The notes: generated from the letters alone by a model not told the origin. Counted from the stretch's first letter, positions 10,879 through 19,219 are shown. The stretch: DNA of 64,000 nucleotides from Bathynomus jamesi (GCA_023014485.1 JAJOZX010002586.1:33501-97500), one strand, 5' to 3'. Program-made: numbers and translations.

Positions 10879-11210
10879 TCAAATAACGGGATATGCTTGT
10901 ACGAGTTTACAATTACATCATTATTGCTCTGCATTACGCAGTATATGCGGCTTAATAATATTTCACCGCTTAAAGTACAGGGAAACCTGTACTCGATATG
11001 AAGGGCTTTCATATCGTTCAGTACTATTTTTGTTCCCACTTTACAACCGGTTGGTAAGTCATCTTTAAATACGTCTAGAATACAATCAAAAGCACGCACA
11101 AAGAGTTCATCGTTAGCTACATTATTAAACACAAGTTTATAAACACGCTTTTCCAATCGAGGGTTTATTTCTACCGACTCGAGCTTTTCAATCGTGAACT
11201 CACTCAACAT
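10873..11210 (-). CDS. Unknown protein carried in the inner inverted repeat (left copy)
   Basis: Starting at the ATG at 11,210 and reading leftward, an open frame of about 110 residues begins MLSEFTIEKLESVEINPRLE and runs into the (GA)n tract at 10,872, which supplies an artificial Ser-Leu tail. The right-hand copy at 25,006 has the same start but lacks the middle. The start codon overlaps the end of the preceding reading frame by 11 bases, as in compact viral genomes. I recognise no domain, signal peptide or membrane segment. A conserved product is plausible because the left version keeps an open frame; its function is unknown. Confidence 0.5.
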
Positions 11211-11334
11211 AGCGGCAATTGAAATAATCTTCTAAATCGTTACGACAACTGCGCGTTATATAAAGAAATAGTTCTTCAGGGTGAACGGTGTAGGTGAGCT
11301 CAGCCTTGTACCGATCAATTGCTTTGTACCAAAG
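11200..11334 (-). pseudogene. 3' fragment of the unknown right-end gene, inverted copy
   Basis: The last ~45 codons of the gene at 24,304-25,005 are repeated here in inverted orientation (shared words LWYKAIDRYKAELTYTVHPE and ELFLYIT). This copy reads on to a stop at 11,200, while the right-hand copy changes frame near 24,964. Upstream of 11,334 the match stops abruptly, so only the gene end is present. Confidence 0.7.
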
Positions 11335-11342
11335 TTTTATAA

Positions 11343-11655
11343 GAAACACCAAATAATTGTCCCCTAGCGCAATTGGAAAGGTTTTCACCCCACCTTAGAC
11401 CCACAGTTTAACATTAGAAAATTCTGAAACCTGACTCAGTGCCAAAATGAAACACCAAATAATTGTCCCTAGCGCAATTGGAAAGGTTTTCACCCCACCT
11501 TAGACCCACAGTTTAACATTAGAAAATTCTGAAACCTGACTCAGTGCCAAAATGAAACACCAAATAATTGTCCCCTAGCGCAATTGGAAAGGTTTTCACC
11601 CCACCTTAGACCCACAGTTTAACGTTGAAACCGAATGTTCTTTTAAAATATAATT
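11343..11655. repeat. Three tandem 106-bp repeats
   Basis: Units start at 11,343, 11,449 and 11,554 with GAAACACCAAATAATTGTCC and include CACCCCACCTTAGACCCACA. Units 1 and 2 are nearly identical. The inverse of the core resembles the body of the SINE at 160-298. They lie between the inner inverted repeat and the promoter. Confidence 0.9.
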
Positions 11656-11924
11656 AGGATATATTTCTTTATAACCTCTCGATTACATTAGTGACTAATG
11701 ATGCGGGAAATTCTGAGTAAATATTTTCTCGAAAACTATGGGTGATAGAAAAATTCTGAAACCATATTTGGAATCAGTATCAAAAGTTCTATACGAATCA
11801 CCAAATAATTTTCAAAGGAGAATACGAGCATTAAATCTATTGGTGAAAATATATATATGTTACTCGTCCGGTCCCGTTATAGCGGATTGGTACACGTCAT
11901 AGCTCCACCCAGCTACATCGGCAG
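11656..11924. other. Non-coding upstream sequence of Polinton copy 1
   Basis: AT-rich. An isolated CACCAAATAATT at 11,800 echoes the 106-bp repeat. No gene. Confidence 0.5.
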
Positions 11925-12005
11925 CCAATCACTACGAACATCTGGTCTTTTGGGGCGGAGCTTGGCGATTGTGCATATAAAAGGGGATATTTTTCAGTTT
12001 GGAGT
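11925..12005 (+). promoter_or_regulatory. Rightward promoter with CCAAT, GC and TATA elements, copy 1
   Basis: AGCCAAT at 11,923, GGGGCGGAGC at 11,954 and TATAAAAGGGG at 11,978 are followed about 20 bases on by TCAGTTTGG, an initiator-like site, and by the first ATG at 12,050. The same elements in the same order stand at 44,289-44,440 in copy 2, although much of the surrounding sequence has diverged. This is a typical RNA polymerase II core promoter driving the left-end exons. Confidence 0.75.
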
Positions 12006-12049
12006 AACAGTAGCTATTTTCGCGTCAGTGAATAATCATTCCCTCCACC

Positions 12050-12218
12050 ATGGACCTGTACGTCTCCCCAGACTTGTATGAAGAGAGTGATACTGCAGCA
12101 TTAACGCAATTAGCCTTTTTAATGCGGTTGACCGTGATGAATTATTTACAACGCAAACCGTAGAAGATATGTGCAGTGACGCTCCTTACAATCCGACGCA
12201 AGGGACTACCATAGAAAT
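12050..12218 (+). pseudogene. Left-end exon 1, first tandem copy
   Basis: Begins CACCATGGACCTG, a good start context, and encodes MDLYVSP with an acidic continuation. One base fewer than its twin at 12,528 breaks the frame near 12,105. It ends at a consensus donor (AAAT, then GTAAGTG, at 12,219). It is the first part of a 480-bp tandem duplication containing exon 1, an intron and exon 2. No known domain. Confidence 0.6.
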
Positions 12219-12430
12219 GTAAGTGTCTATAATTAGAATTTATATATGGATGGGGTGTAGTATCTCGTCAAATAGATACTCGCCAAAAATGTCAATCAAT
12301 GTTATTTTGTTACCCCATTATGCTAAAATCGAAATTTTATGGCATTCATTCCTCGAACCAAAGATATCTTCACATAATGGGGATCTGTCTGTATACTCTG
12401 TATATGTTTTAAAAGCATTATTCCTTTAAG

Positions 12431-12527
12431 GTCCGATGAGGATTTGACACGTGTTATACAATCTTTTGAAGAATCTCGGAATACGGGGGATATACTGAAC
12501 AGTCAACAATGTCACACATCCTCCACC
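12431..12527 (+). pseudogene. Left-end exon 2, first tandem copy, running into the second exon 1
   Basis: Preceded by the acceptor TTATTCCTTTAAG. It encodes an acidic stretch starting SDEDLTRVIQSFEESR. The duplication junction at about 12,515 fuses it to the second copy of exon 1, so the original donor is missing here. Confidence 0.5.
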
Positions 12528-12695
12528 ATGGACCTGTACGTCTCCCCGGAATTGTATGAAGAACGTGATACTGCAGCATTAACCGCAATTAGTCTTTTCA
12601 ATGCGATTGACCGTGGCGAATTATTTTCAACGCAAACCGTAGAAGATATTTGCAGTGACGCTCCTTACAACCCGACGCAGGGCTACCATAGAAAT
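12528..12695 (+). CDS. Left-end exon 1, second tandem copy
   Basis: An open frame of 56 codons beginning MDLYVSPELYEERDTAALTA and ending at the donor GAAAT, GTAAGTG (12,696). Acidic, no recognised domain. It lies just downstream of the 12.0-kb promoter and on the strand opposite the capsid genes. Relative to copy one it lacks two bases just before the donor, which changes the exon-end phase. A short regulatory or polymerase N-terminal segment is possible. Confidence 0.55.
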
Positions 12696-12909
12696 GTAAG
12701 TGTCTATAATTCGTTTTTATATATGGAGAGTTGTAGTATCTCGTCAAATAGATACTCGCCAAAAATGTCAATCAATGTTATTTGGTTATCCCCATTATGC
12801 TAAAATCGAAATTTTTATGGCATTCAATTCCTCGAACCAAAGATATCTTCACATAATGGGGATCTGTCTGTATAATCTGTATATGTTTTAAAAGCATTAT
12901 TCCTTTAAG

Positions 12910-13005
12910 GTCCGATGAGGATTTGACACGTGTTATACAATCTTTTGAAGAATCTCGGAATAGGGAGGATATACTGATCAGTCAACAATGTCACACCGAA
13001 ATAAT
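12910..13005 (+). CDS. Left-end exon 2, second tandem copy
   Basis: A 96-base exon between acceptor TTCCTTTAAG and donor AATAAT, GTAAGTG (13,006). It enters and leaves in the same codon phase, so it could be kept or skipped without changing frame. It encodes SDEDLTRVIQSFEESR and further acidic residues. The next acceptor in matching phase is at 19,045. Copy 2 has a related exon at 45,153-45,348 (SDETELESVIATF). Confidence 0.6.
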
Positions 13006-13127
13006 GTAAGTGTTTTTCGATCTTTTTGGGATAAGACACAATATATTTTCATAAATTTATTAAATGAAAGAAATCAGTACAATAAACAACTACAGAATAT
13101 ATCGTTACAAATATACGAACAAAAACA

Positions 13128-13610
13128 TTATAATATACAACGAGTACGTACAATTGGAAAACGGTTTTTTATCTGTCTGCATACCATTTCATCGTTTCGG
13201 CGAGTGTGACACGGGTCAAATAAATTTAAAAAATTTATAAATTCTTTATCATTTGACATATGCATGAGAAATGAGACGCAGTACATTCCGCAAACATTAG
13301 TAAAATATCCTTGCATGCGAAATGGGGTCCACACAACTTCGGGAATATGTAACTGAGCGAGAAATTTTACAATAATAGGGTCACTCCAGGGTTGAGTACC
13401 GAGTGAATCAAAATAGTACAGGCGCTGTCTATTTTTAAAATAGACAGCGATCCAGTGAATCCCTTCATTACCGATGATGTCTGTGTTCACAATAAGACTA
13501 CCGCATTCTCGCGTACTTGGCAAACTCAATGTTTCATTCTTCGCAAACACGCCGATAAATTTGGAACGTGTGACTCGCTCCATTACTTTCTGAAGTGTAT
13601 TAGCATCCAT
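13128..13610 (-). CDS. Adenain-like cysteine protease
   Basis: A 160-residue protein of the adenovirus protease (C5) type, which cleaves capsid and core precursors during virion maturation. The catalytic set is visible in the expected order: His52 in GIHWIAVYF, Asp68 in YYFDSLG, Gln100 and Cys107 in NVCGMYC. It starts at ATG 13,610, two bases past the stop of the major capsid gene, and is the last gene of the leftward block. The frame is intact from Met to stop. Its closest relatives should be Polinton and adintovirus proteases. Copy 2 keeps only its C-terminal end. Confidence 0.92.
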   Translation of the reverse strand: MDANTLQKVMERVTRSKFIGVFAKNETLSLPSTRECGSLIVNTDIIGNEGIHWIAVYFKNRQRLYYFDSLGTQPWSDPIIVKFLAQLHIPEVVWTPFRMQGYFTNVCGMYCVSFLMHMSNDKEFINFLNLFDPCHTRRNDEMVCRQIKNRFPIVRTRCIL

Positions 13611-13611
13611 T

Positions 13612-14910
13612 TTAAAAGTCAGTGATAACGCTTCTAAATCTATCTACTTCTATTAGGGCTTGCGATTCGAGATATACTAGTACACTAATAGGAGCGTCTA
13701 TAGGCTTGGCGAATTCCAGCCGCACTGAGATGTTTCCGCTCTGCTGTGGGGTTAAATGGGTATTTACGCTAGCAGATAAGTCAGGTGTAATGTCAAACGG
13801 TAAAGGTTAAATTGATCAATGAATTCTTCCTGCGTTACCCCATTACCAAGCTCATCACAATCACCTGCAATATGGGTCAGATTACTATAGGCTCTGGCAC
13901 AAAGAGGTAACACAGCGTCTGATGAATAGTCCGTACCCATTGTTCCACCCAAAGCAGTGCCATTAACGTATAGAGTTATATTTTTAAGTCCGAAATTCTC
14001 GAATTTAAAGGCACTCTTTTTATATTTTCCATTCACCGAAGCGTGGTCCTGCATGCCGATTAATATCCTTTTAGGAAGATTTCCCAGGGCAATGTTTTCT
14101 ATCTGCTTCGATGCCAACCCTGCAGGAACCGTATATAGTTTGATCTGCACTCTGTTAATAGGATATTTCACTGTAGCGTTTAGTAAATTTTTCTCAATTT
14201 CTAGTTGTTTTGGTGAACTTAATTTCACTCGCCGTACGCGGAGGTATGTGTCCATAATGTGAACCACAACGGGTTTGCACCCTCTTCTTGATTCGCATCC
14301 AGATTTAAGCAGATCTCAGGACTCGTGCGGGTGAGCTTTATTTTCATATCCACCCCGTTCACAAGCAACTTCTCCTGGAAAGTGAAATCTGTGTGCAACC
14401 GTCCAAAACACTCGTATATTTTCTTTTTAGAATTTTTAAATTTGTCCTTTATACTATTTTCATCTTTAGTTTGATAATATCCCTCCGCACTTAAAAAGGT
14501 AGCCTTCGCTTCTTTGGAAAAGTTGAGGACATTTTCCAAATAGGCTCGTAGATGATAGTACCCCGTGCCTGCCGATATGTTGGTCTGATTTAAATATACG
14601 TCACACTGGTTGAATATGGCGTGCAGAAAGTTTGTTTCAGGGTATACAGCATATTTGTCATCGCAGACCGTTCCATCAGAATGGGCTATACGTAGCTTAG
14701 CGTACATGTGCACACAGCTTGGATCAAAAAAGTAAGGACCTGAGCTGGGTATCACGAATTCTATAGGTGCACTCGGGGAACTAATTGTGTTTAAAGGGTT
14801 AATTGTAATAAAGTCACTGTGCTCAATAGAAACTTGGGTTGGCGGGAGCTCAAAAAGGACAGCTCCGATTTACAGCATTGTGAACTACATGGGTGGATGA
14901 AGCGTGCCAT
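13612..14910 (-). pseudogene. Major capsid protein (double jelly-roll type), frame-broken
   Basis: Encodes the Polinton/adintovirus major capsid protein, which forms the icosahedral shell. It starts at ATG 14,910 (MARFIHPCSS) and reads in pieces. Between 14,755 and 14,225 are SSGPYFFDPSCVHMYAKLRI and YLNQTNISAG; between 14,267 and 13,764 are NRVQIKLYTVPAG and MGTDYSSDAVLPLCARAYSN. A last piece, ~13,805-13,612, has SVLVYLESQALIEVDR. Frame breaks lie near 14,850, 14,250 and 13,805. Total length ~430 codons. The assignment rests on resemblance to the protein annotated F54H12.2-like in animal genomes, and on its place between pX and protease. Confidence 0.85.
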
Positions 14911-14984
14911 GGCGAAATAGTGACTCCTCTCTCGACAAGTGGTAAACAAACTATGATTCATGAGATCAATGTCCTTAGCTTATA

Positions 14985-15371
14985 TCAGTCAAAAAAGTGG
15001 TCAACCATAGGTTTCATTCGCTTACAGCATTTCTTTTTTGATAGCCTTTTACGTTTAATACCACGTGACCCCTTCTTCTTCCGGGGAGCCCTCTTCTTCT
15101 TCCCGCCACCACGCATTTTTCTCTTTGCATCTTTGATGATTTCGTTCCGTGTACGCTTTAAATGTTTTTTTAGAGCTTCTTTAGGTTTAGCCCCGGCCAA
15201 TATGTCTTCTGCAGTGTTAAGGCCTGATTGTAGCGCTTTCCTTCCAAGGTATCTGGCACCCCTCTTCAGCAAAGGAACAGCCGTACGTAGTATGGATGAA
15301 AAAATGGATCCAAGTCCACTACCGCGCTGGTATCGCATCCCTCGATAGACGGTGAAAGGCTTTCTATCCAT
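14985..15371 (-). CDS. pX-like basic virion protein
   Basis: 128 residues, very Lys/Arg-rich. The N-terminus (RGMRYQRGSGLGSIFSSILR) resembles adenovirus pX/core-type proteins found in adintoviruses: a Gly-Ser-Gly stretch followed by an amphipathic segment with PLLKRGARYLG. The second half is clusters of Lys and Arg (GGGKKKRAPRKKKGS), suited to DNA binding inside the capsid. Its ATG overlaps the penton stop codon (TAATG), so it is translated after or together with the penton gene. Intact frame. Confidence 0.75.
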   Translation of the reverse strand: MDRKPFTVYRGMRYQRGSGLGSIFSSILRTAVPLLKRGARYLGRKALQSGLNTAEDILAGAKPKEALKKHLKRTRNEIIKDAKRKMRGGGKKKRAPRKKKGSRGIKRKRLSKKKCCKRMKPMVDHFFD

Positions 15372-16228
15372 TATAACTCAGTGCGTCGAAAGTGTAGCTT
15401 CACTGTTAAGCTCCCGTTACCGAATGGGAAGTTTTCGCCCTCAATCGTTCTTATATATATTGTGATATTGGTTATTAAATTAGTTGCGACATTCACATAA
15501 TGGGGTCTGTCATATGTAATACTCAAACTCCTTCCTCTATGGTTGGGGATGTGAGCAATGCGCAGCAGGCGTGCCTGGGTATCCCCAACAAACTGGTGCT
15601 CCACTATATTACTGTAAATATAGCACATGTCTGGGGACCTTTCAGCCAATTTCTCCATCTTCAATTGATACATTAATCTGGACAAGTTATACTGTGTCTC
15701 GTGAAATGTGTCTCTTTGGAAGGCTGCGCTATATCGGCCGTTGGTTAGAATTTTGAACTTTCTATGTTCTTTAAGACGTCTGTTAGTCTTTGATTTTAGG
15801 ATTAGTGTATGTGCAGGGTTGTTTACGATTTCATATACTAAATCATTCGTAAGGTTTGAGTTTCTTAAACTTACGTTTAAGCCTCTCACAACATCCTCGG
15901 CCGAACCATATTGACCCGGCCCTAGTCTTACTTCTGTACTGTAATACCGTGCAATCTTAGTCCGAGCGATGCGCATAGTTTCATCCATAGCTACCCCAGC
16001 TTTTTCACACTCGTCAATGTCTCTAAGAATCGTAAAAACGGTTTCTTTATGTTCAATATTTAAAAAGACGGTGTCCAGCTGAATTTCGCATATCCCCACC
16101 TCATACGAATCACGACCCAATTCAATGTGCCCATGGAGTTCTGTTACAAAGTTGGCTAGTGTGTTGTTAGGGTGTACAGACAGGGACGAGGAGGACGGGA
16201 GTGTGACGTAGAAATGGTTAGGAGCCAT
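15371..16228 (-). CDS. Penton-like minor capsid protein
   Basis: 285 residues, intact, starting MAPNHFYVTLPSSSSL. This is the single jelly-roll minor capsid protein of Polintons, which should occupy the five-fold vertices beside the major capsid protein. Typical features are the FYVTLPS start, HPNNTLANFVTEL, an internal SDMCYIYSNIVEHQFVGD-like stretch (here SPDMCYIYSNIVEHQFVGD) and a C-terminal beta-rich YIRTIEGENFPF. The assignment is by family resemblance and by its neighbours. It begins 8 bases after the integrase stop, and its stop overlaps the pX start. Copy 2 is split by a Tc1 element. Confidence 0.85.
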   Translation of the reverse strand: MAPNHFYVTLPSSSSLSVHPNNTLANFVTELHGHIELGRDSYEVGICEIQLDTVFLNIEHKETVFTILRDIDECEKAGVAMDETMRIARTKIARYYSTEVRLGPGQYGSAEDVVRGLNVSLRNSNLTNDLVYEIVNNPAHTLILKSKTNRRLKEHRKFKILTNGRYSAAFQRDTFHETQYNLSRLMYQLKMEKLAERSPDMCYIYSNIVEHQFVGDTQARLLRIAHIPNHRGRSLSITYDRPHYVNVATNLITNITIYIRTIEGENFPFGNGSLTVKLHFRRTEL

Positions 16229-16236
16229 GTTGCATA

Positions 16237-17294
16237 CTATTTAAGCTTCATTATTGCATCAGCTTTTATATAGGTGTTGAAGCTTTCTGGGTACCCTAGC
16301 CATTTCACCAGGTACATTTTTCTCCTTCCTGAACCTTTGCTTCCTAAAATTTTCTCAATTTTAAACACATTTTTTTCTAAATTAAACGCAACTTTCTGCA
16401 ATTCCTCGCGGTAAAAGCCTCCTGAGATTTCTTCCCCATTCAAATCTTCAATGTAATACATCATTATCTCACCTTTAGGTCTCACAGCCCTAACTTTAAA
16501 AATCTCGCGTGTCCATCCTTGCTCAAAACCCTTTGCGAATTTATTCCCCGAACGCGACAGCCTTACATAATCATTGATTTTGAAGCGCGCAGAGTGTGGT
16601 GGTGGTGGTGATCCATCTCTTCTCGGGAGCGTACCTCTTTCTAAAACTTCGTTAGGTGTTGCCCAATCGTGCGATGGTGTGAGCGGTTGTAGGATGATGC
16701 CAATGATTCCAGAATGTCTAGAAATCTGTATGTGTTTTTATGTGTAAAATAACGGTGCATGCGTTCCTTTATGGTGCGCTGAACTCTTTCAGCTAAAGAA
16801 GCCTTATGTATAGAATTGGTTGTGTAATAGCTGATATTAAACTCTGTCAACATGTTCTGAAAAGCACGGCCTATAAATTCCTTCCCCATATCCGTACAAA
16901 AATAGCCAGGAACCCTGTTTTCTTTTAACATTAGCGTTTTGGTGGCTTTAGCAACTGTTTCAGGTGATTTATTTTTCAGAGGAACTAGCCACAGATATCT
17001 AGAGAATACGTCTATTATGAATAGAATGTAGCGGTAACCATCGTTATACACAGAATATCTTTGCATGTCTGTTAAATCTGCTTGCCAAATAGAATCAATC
17101 GAGGAAGCCGTTGTCTTGGCTGTTTTAAACCTTTTTCTCACAGGCTTATGAAGCGTATAAGCGTCCTGCTCCCTCAAAAATCTTTCAACATCTTTTTTTC
17201 CTACTCCGTAAACACTTCTGTACAGTCTATCTACGCCGCCGTAAGAGGATGGGGTAGAAATGTCATAATAGCGTTTAGTTAATACGTTAGCCAT
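16237..17294 (-). pseudogene. Retroviral-type integrase with C-terminal chromodomain, one frame break
   Basis: Catalyses insertion of the element into host DNA. From ATG near 17,294 (MANVLTKRYYD) the N-terminal part leads to the catalytic core. The first Asp is in IWQADLTD, the second in FCTDMGKEF and the Glu in KASLAERVQ, with 33 residues between the last two. The C-terminal part, 16,485-16,237, carries a chromodomain (YLVKWLGYPESFNTY) that could steer integration toward modified chromatin. The frame is broken near 16,655, between core and chromodomain; copy 2 is continuous at that point. The start overlaps the end of the upstream gene by 16 bases. Confidence 0.92.
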
Positions 17295-18013
17295 TTGCGT
17301 ATTTTAGAGGCACGTGGGTAGGGTTGGTTTAACCTCTTCTTGCTCCTCTTCAAAGGTGTTACCGCCGGGGGTGACGGCGCCTTCAATTGTGTCACAGGCG
17401 TTGCATGTTCCAAGTCTTTTAACCTGTTCAGATTTCCTATCAACGTTTTAGGGACATTTATTTGTTGTAGTCTTGCTTTAATATGCTTCCATCCTGATGG
17501 TGATGGCCTATCCCACTTTCTCACCAGATCATGGACAATGTCTACGATATTCGATCCCTGTACCTTTGATCCTTCCACAATGATCTCCCCTGTATCGGTC
17601 CATTGTATGGCGGGATCCTCATTCAATAGATTATAAAGACTTAAGCCTTTACTCCTCAATGTAAGTGGGAGGGTATTTTTTAATACATGTTCGATATGTT
17701 GTGTGGCTAATCTTTTTGGTTGGTCAGCTGTGTCGTCGGGCACAGATCCTATGTCGCCATCGTCCCCCGTGCTGTGCCTAATAACCACAGGAATCTCTGT
17801 AGGGCTCTTATAATTTTCGTACTCGTGAAGAAATTTCTGCAGAGCTTCTTGGTATAAGATTCTTTTCTCATCAGGTGTTTTTTCACTGTTTAATAGGGCT
17901 AACAATTCGCTTTCCATTCTTTTAAGTCTGCTTTTACGGGGATCTAGATACGTGTCTGGATTCCTTTGCAGTGAGGCGTACACCTCGTGGGGAATCACTA
18001 CCACTTTCTTCAT
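17279..18013 (-). CDS. Unknown Polinton protein, ~245 residues
   Basis: Starts MKKVVVIPHEVYASLQ and ends in a basic tail (RKWLTY). The N-terminal ~75 residues are charged and likely helical (MESELLALLNSE, ILYQEALQKFLHEYE). A middle acidic linker (residues ~80-100) is followed by HIEHVLKNTLPLTLRSKGLS and WKHIKARLQQINVPKTLIGN, then a Pro/Lys-rich end. Copy 2 conserves both folded parts and varies mainly in the linker. I know similar hypothetical proteins from Polintons but no function. Its place between integrase and the small basic protein in a late block suggests a virion or packaging role, which is inference. Confidence 0.7.
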   Translation of the reverse strand: MKKVVVIPHEVYASLQRNPDTYLDPRKSRLKRMESELLALLNSEKTPDEKRILYQEALQKFLHEYENYKSPTEIPVVIRHSTGDDGDIGSVPDDTADQPKRLATQHIEHVLKNTLPLTLRSKGLSLYNLLNEDPAIQWTDTGEIIVEGSKVQGSNIVDIVHDLVRKWDRPSPSGWKHIKARLQQINVPKTLIGNLNRLKDLEHATPVTQLKAPSPPAVTPLKRSKKRLNQPYPRASKIRKWLTY

Positions 18014-18336
18014 TATATTAATCTAGTCAGTAAAGGACCCAAAACTGAAAATAAGATGGGGAGAAATGACCCTCCTGTTTGTACAATAATTCGTTTTTTC
18101 TTCGCTACAGTTTGGCTTTTACGAGCGAGTGCACGTATTATGTTCTTGTAGCGGCGTAGGCGAGCCTTCTGATGGGTTTTCATTGATACATTGCAATTTA
18201 TAACGTTAAGACAGATTTCACAGATGCATTTTAAAAAGTCGGCATCGATATTTTTAATAAACATCTGCTGCATTGCCCGGGGCAGTCGATGATAGATTTT
18301 TATTAATTCACGGTATTTCTTTAGTCTCTTTGTCAT
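18013..18336 (-). CDS. Small basic Polinton protein with hydrophobic C-terminus
   Basis: 107 residues. A basic N-terminus (MTKRLKKYRELIKIYHRLPR) is followed by a Cys-containing conserved centre (KCICEICLNVINCNV), a second Lys/Arg-rich stretch (residues ~55-85) and a hydrophobic tail (GGSFLPILFSVLGPLLTRLI) that could be amphipathic or membrane-active. Stop and start codons overlap on both sides (TAATGA with the next gene, ATGA with the ATPase). The central motif is common in invertebrate Polintons. Function unknown; a minor virion protein is my guess. Intact. Confidence 0.7.
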   Translation of the reverse strand: MTKRLKKYRELIKIYHRLPRAMQQMFIKNIDADFLKCICEICLNVINCNVSMKTHQKARLRRYKNIIRALARKSQTVAKKKRIIVQTGGSFLPILFSVLGPLLTRLI

Positions 18337-18960
18337 TCTGGAATATACACCGTTTCAGGCTCGTTTGGAAATATATTCGTTCGCAGAAGCACTCTAAACG
18401 TGTTTCGCGGATGAAGGTCGCAAAGCAAATATCCGTAACGCGTGCTTGTAGCTTCTTTATAAACTTCCAAAAACTCCTTACGCTGATTCGGGAACATTTG
18501 ATTGGCTAATACCCCAATTTGTGATACATCTCTACGTTGCGCGAATAAGACTAGATATTGCGTATTTAACGACACATCGCGCATGTATCTATTTTTGAAA
18601 AATAGATTCTGATTGATGAAGAACACGCTTATGTTAAGATGGTGGGAGAATACTGTAAATGTCTCGGCAAACGTTTTATCCATCTCCAACATGAGATCGT
18701 CAATTACAATGATTGTATGTTCATTTCCCTTTAACGAATTAACGTCATATACGCCTTTGTGGAACAAAATATCATCTTGGTACTCGTTGAACACTGATTG
18801 ATACGTCGAATAGCACCATATAACTTTATGCACAAATTTCGAGAACATCTCCCCTTTTCTTTAATGATTTTAAGCATAAACACAGTTTTACCACATCCTG
18901 TAGGTCCAGATATAATACATGTGGATGGCTCGTGAATCTGAATTTTTCTACAGAGTCCAT
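18333..18960 (-). pseudogene. FtsK/HerA-type DNA-packaging ATPase, frame-broken near the start
   Basis: Powers genome packaging into the capsid. It begins at ATG 18,960 (MDSVEKF). The Walker A motif GPTGCGKT lies near 18,895-18,920 and Walker B IIVIDDLMLEM near 18,690-18,720. A polar FFINQNLFF follows, then the conserved C-terminal half with RYMRDVSLNTQYLVLFAQRR. About 209 codons, normal for the family. Two one-base frame breaks, near 18,932 and 18,857, lie upstream of and just after Walker A; copy 2 reads through both places. It is the first gene of the leftward block, 85 bases from the divergent polymerase exon. Confidence 0.88.
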
Positions 18961-19044
18961 TTCTAACACGTCACACTCCTAAGTGGGTCATTTACAAAAT
19001 ATTACAAATTTTGAGTGCTGTTCCTTATATTTCTTCTCCCACAG
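18961..19044. promoter_or_regulatory. Divergent gap holding the polymerase splice acceptor
   Basis: Only ~85 bases separate the ATPase start (leftward) from the exon at 19,045 (rightward). The right part is the pyrimidine-rich acceptor TTTCTTCTCCCACAG, matched in copy 2 by TTTTTCTTCTTCCACAG at 51,160-51,176. The late-block promoter must lie here or further right; I see no clear TATA box. Confidence 0.6.
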
Positions 19045-19219
19045 AACCGTGAATGACGATGAGGTAGAGCAGCCCATCATTACGGATGACCTCGACGACA
19101 GTGTAGTTGTGATCTCCTCCCCTGAACCCTCACCAGCGATACCGGTAACACGTCCAAAGCGGAGGTATGAGACCCACGTCAGGTATAAAGCGACCGAAAT
19201 ACGCTCGTTGCAGCGGTAA
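19045..19219 (+). CDS. Exon joined to left-end exons: acidic N-terminal segment of the polymerase gene
   Basis: Begins directly after the acceptor and enters the frame VNDDEVEQPIITDDLDD in the phase left by the donor at 13,006. The segment is acidic, then Pro/Arg-rich (SPEPSPAIPVTRPKRR). In this frame a stop stands at 19,217, but a neighbouring frame stays open from about 19,213 into a Pro/Ser/Thr-rich linker leading to the polymerase. The likely role is a disordered N-terminal extension of the polymerase. Joining across 6 kb of opposite-strand genes is inferred from splice signals and phase only. Confidence 0.55.

Larger units (their letters stand above)
10873..11334. repeat. Inner inverted repeat, left arm
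   Basis: Reverse complement of 24,887-25,110. The left arm is ~240 bp longer because the right arm lacks the middle of the small gene. It is either the inner part of a long terminal repeat or a leftover of an inversion. Confidence 0.8.

Noticed and set aside
11343..11655. CRISPR-like array
   Set aside because: The units are contiguous with no spacers, and the setting is eukaryotic.
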